A stretch of 5,675 nucleotides of DNA, taken from UBA8516 sp035457865 (lineage in GTDB: Archaea > Thermoproteota > Nitrososphaeria > Nitrososphaerales > Nitrosopumilaceae). Positions 5,059 through 5,675 of this stretch are shown piece by piece. Position 1 is the stretch's first letter. Each line of letters starts with the position of its first letter. The translations under genes and the position numbers were made by a program. Below the pieces are notes generated by a model that was not told the DNA's origin, searched no databases, and worked only from the letters and a program-made list of their open reading frames with translations. The stretch covers positions 1 through 5,675 of the forward strand of contig DATIAR010000041.1 in assembly GCA_035457865.1 (NCBI GenBank), written 5' to 3'.

Positions 5059-5675
5059 CCATTTAGCGAGTCTGTCTTTTTCAAATTTTTCTTTATCTTT
5101 GAAATTCTGTTCGTTAGGCTGCCTCAGTAAAGTGATTGGATTAGGAGTTGCAAACATGTCAACTTCCAAGTATCCTGCTATTCTCTTACCCATCTCAACA
5201 AAACAGCCACCTTTGCCATCAAAGATTGCATTTTCTTGTTCTTGTCGTATCTTTAAAATTATGTTTCTAGCAGCAGTAATTCCTTCTCCTTCAGCAAAAA
5301 TTCCGGCCTTTGGAACTGCAAGCTTATCTGTTACCATTATTTCGTTGACATCACCAATTGCATAAACATTTTCAAAATTTGTTTTGCATGTTCGATCAAC
5401 TGAAATGAATTTTCCTCTTTGCGCAAATCCAGCATCTACAATGACTGTAGGAACATTGTGTGGTGGAATTGCTATGAGAAGATCAAAGTTGGTCTCTGAA
5501 TTTTCAAAGCGCAGAGTATTTTTCCCAACCGAAACTGTTTTGTGTAAACTATGAAAGTTTATGTTCTTTGATTTTAACAGTTGCAGTATTTCTTCGCTTA
5601 CTTGTGGTCCTGCTGCTGGCAGAGTTATTGGTGCAGGACTGTAAAAGTCAATTTGTACAGAGTCACTTGTTCCCA
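5053..5675 (-). CDS. FAD-dependent NAD(P)/disulfide-type oxidoreductase, SQR-like (C-terminal part)
   Basis: The frame is open from the window edge to TGA at 5055-5053, giving the last 206 complete codons; the N-terminal FAD-binding Rossmann motif and start lie off the right edge. The fragment carries the second nucleotide-binding segment (VQIDFYSPAPITLPAAGP...) and then the second FAD motif NVYAIGDV (codons 5370-5347). Next come AVPKAGIFAEGEG and a C-terminal GKGGCFVEMGKRIAGYLEV block with a Cys at 5205-5203. It ends in a charged FKDKEKFEKDRLAKWL tail. This layout fits the sulfide:quinone oxidoreductase/flavocytochrome c dehydrogenase-like branch rather than dihydrolipoamide dehydrogenase. 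Such enzymes pass electrons through FAD to a quinone or other acceptor, often at the membrane. The substrate cannot be assigned; true SQR activity would need paired redox cysteines, which the missing half prevents checking. An internal ATG at 5337 is not the start. Confidence 0.85.
   Translation of the reverse strand, partial: GTSDSVQIDFYSPAPITLPAAGPQVSEEILQLLKSKNINFHSLHKTVSVGKNTLRFENSETNFDLLIAIPPHNVPTVIVDAGFAQRGKFISVDRTCKTNFENVYAIGDVNEIMVTDKLAVPKAGIFAEGEGITAARNIILKIRQEQENAIFDGKGGCFVEMGKRIAGYLEVDMFATPNPITLLRQPNEQNFKDKEKFEKDRLAKWL
5075..5100 (+). terminator. T-rich tract downstream of the small zinc-protein gene
   Basis: About 17 nt after the small gene's stop, the plus strand is T-rich in three clusters (TCTTTTT, ATTTTTC, TTTATCTTT). 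This is a plausible archaeal hairpin-independent terminator. It lies within the 3' coding end of the convergent oxidoreductase gene, where it encodes the Lys-rich KDKEKFEKD stretch. Function is inferred. Confidence 0.4.

Noticed and set aside
5053..5337. A short separate 94-residue gene starting at ATG 5337
   Set aside because: The same frame continues without a stop to the window edge and carries the AIGDV FAD motif directly upstream, so this ATG is an internal methionine.
5099..5365. Plus-strand open frame of 88 codons
   Set aside because: It is antisense to the oxidoreductase region with the FAD and Cys motifs, and shows low-complexity Ser/Ile-rich sequence typical of a shadow frame.
1..5675. 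Mobile element, CRISPR array, toxin-antitoxin or defence cassette
   Set aside because: No spaced direct repeats, terminal inverted repeats, transposase, integrase or nuclease genes are seen; the genes are core archaeal functions of uniform style and base composition.

Overview
The window reads as a piece of an AT-rich archaeal chromosome, most likely a Nitrososphaerota (Thaumarchaeota) genome of the Nitrosopumilus/Nitrosarchaeum kind. The evidence is an archaeal-type (class I) CCA-adding enzyme, an archaeal ThpR-type 2',3'-cyclic phosphodiesterase, an atypical archaeal Ser/Thr-kinase-like protein, a tRNA gene without encoded CCA, and TATA elements spaced about 25-27 nt from gene starts as in leaderless archaeal transcripts. 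The lineage call is an inference from protein style, not from a database search.

Positions 1-91 are a short, probably divergent, promoter region with a clear TATA element for the plus strand. From 92 to 4668 five plus-strand genes are packed into one apparent operon: RNA 2',3'-cyclic phosphodiesterase (thpR), CCA-adding enzyme (cca), a kinase-like protein, a CDF-family metal transporter with three tandem C-terminal domains, and an AlkA-like HhH-GPD DNA glycosylase. The junctions are a 4-nt overlap, a 26-nt overlap, a 4-nt overlap and a 3-nt gap, so translation is probably coupled.

From 4696 to 4770 lies an intact, intronless tRNA-Pro(GGG) on the minus strand. Its TATA-like element at about 4791-4801 may also serve a small plus-strand gene (4840-5058) encoding a putative zinc-binding protein. 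That gene meets, tail to tail with a 6-nt overlap, the 3' part of a minus-strand FAD-dependent oxidoreductase of the sulfide:quinone-oxidoreductase-like group, whose start lies beyond the right edge.

Functionally, the first two genes both concern RNA or tRNA 3' ends. The kinase-like protein is translationally tied to cca, while the transporter and glycosylase have no obvious shared pathway with them. No mobile element, CRISPR array or phage gene is visible, and no stretch over 300 bases lacks a gene. The window looks mostly like ordinary core archaeal chromosome. The points that deserve a second look are an Asn in place of a catalytic Asp in the CCA enzyme, a non-canonical kinase catalytic loop, the triple cytoplasmic domain of the transporter, the shared tRNA/small-gene promoter, and convergent genes whose Lys-rich tails supply T-rich tracts on the opposite strands.
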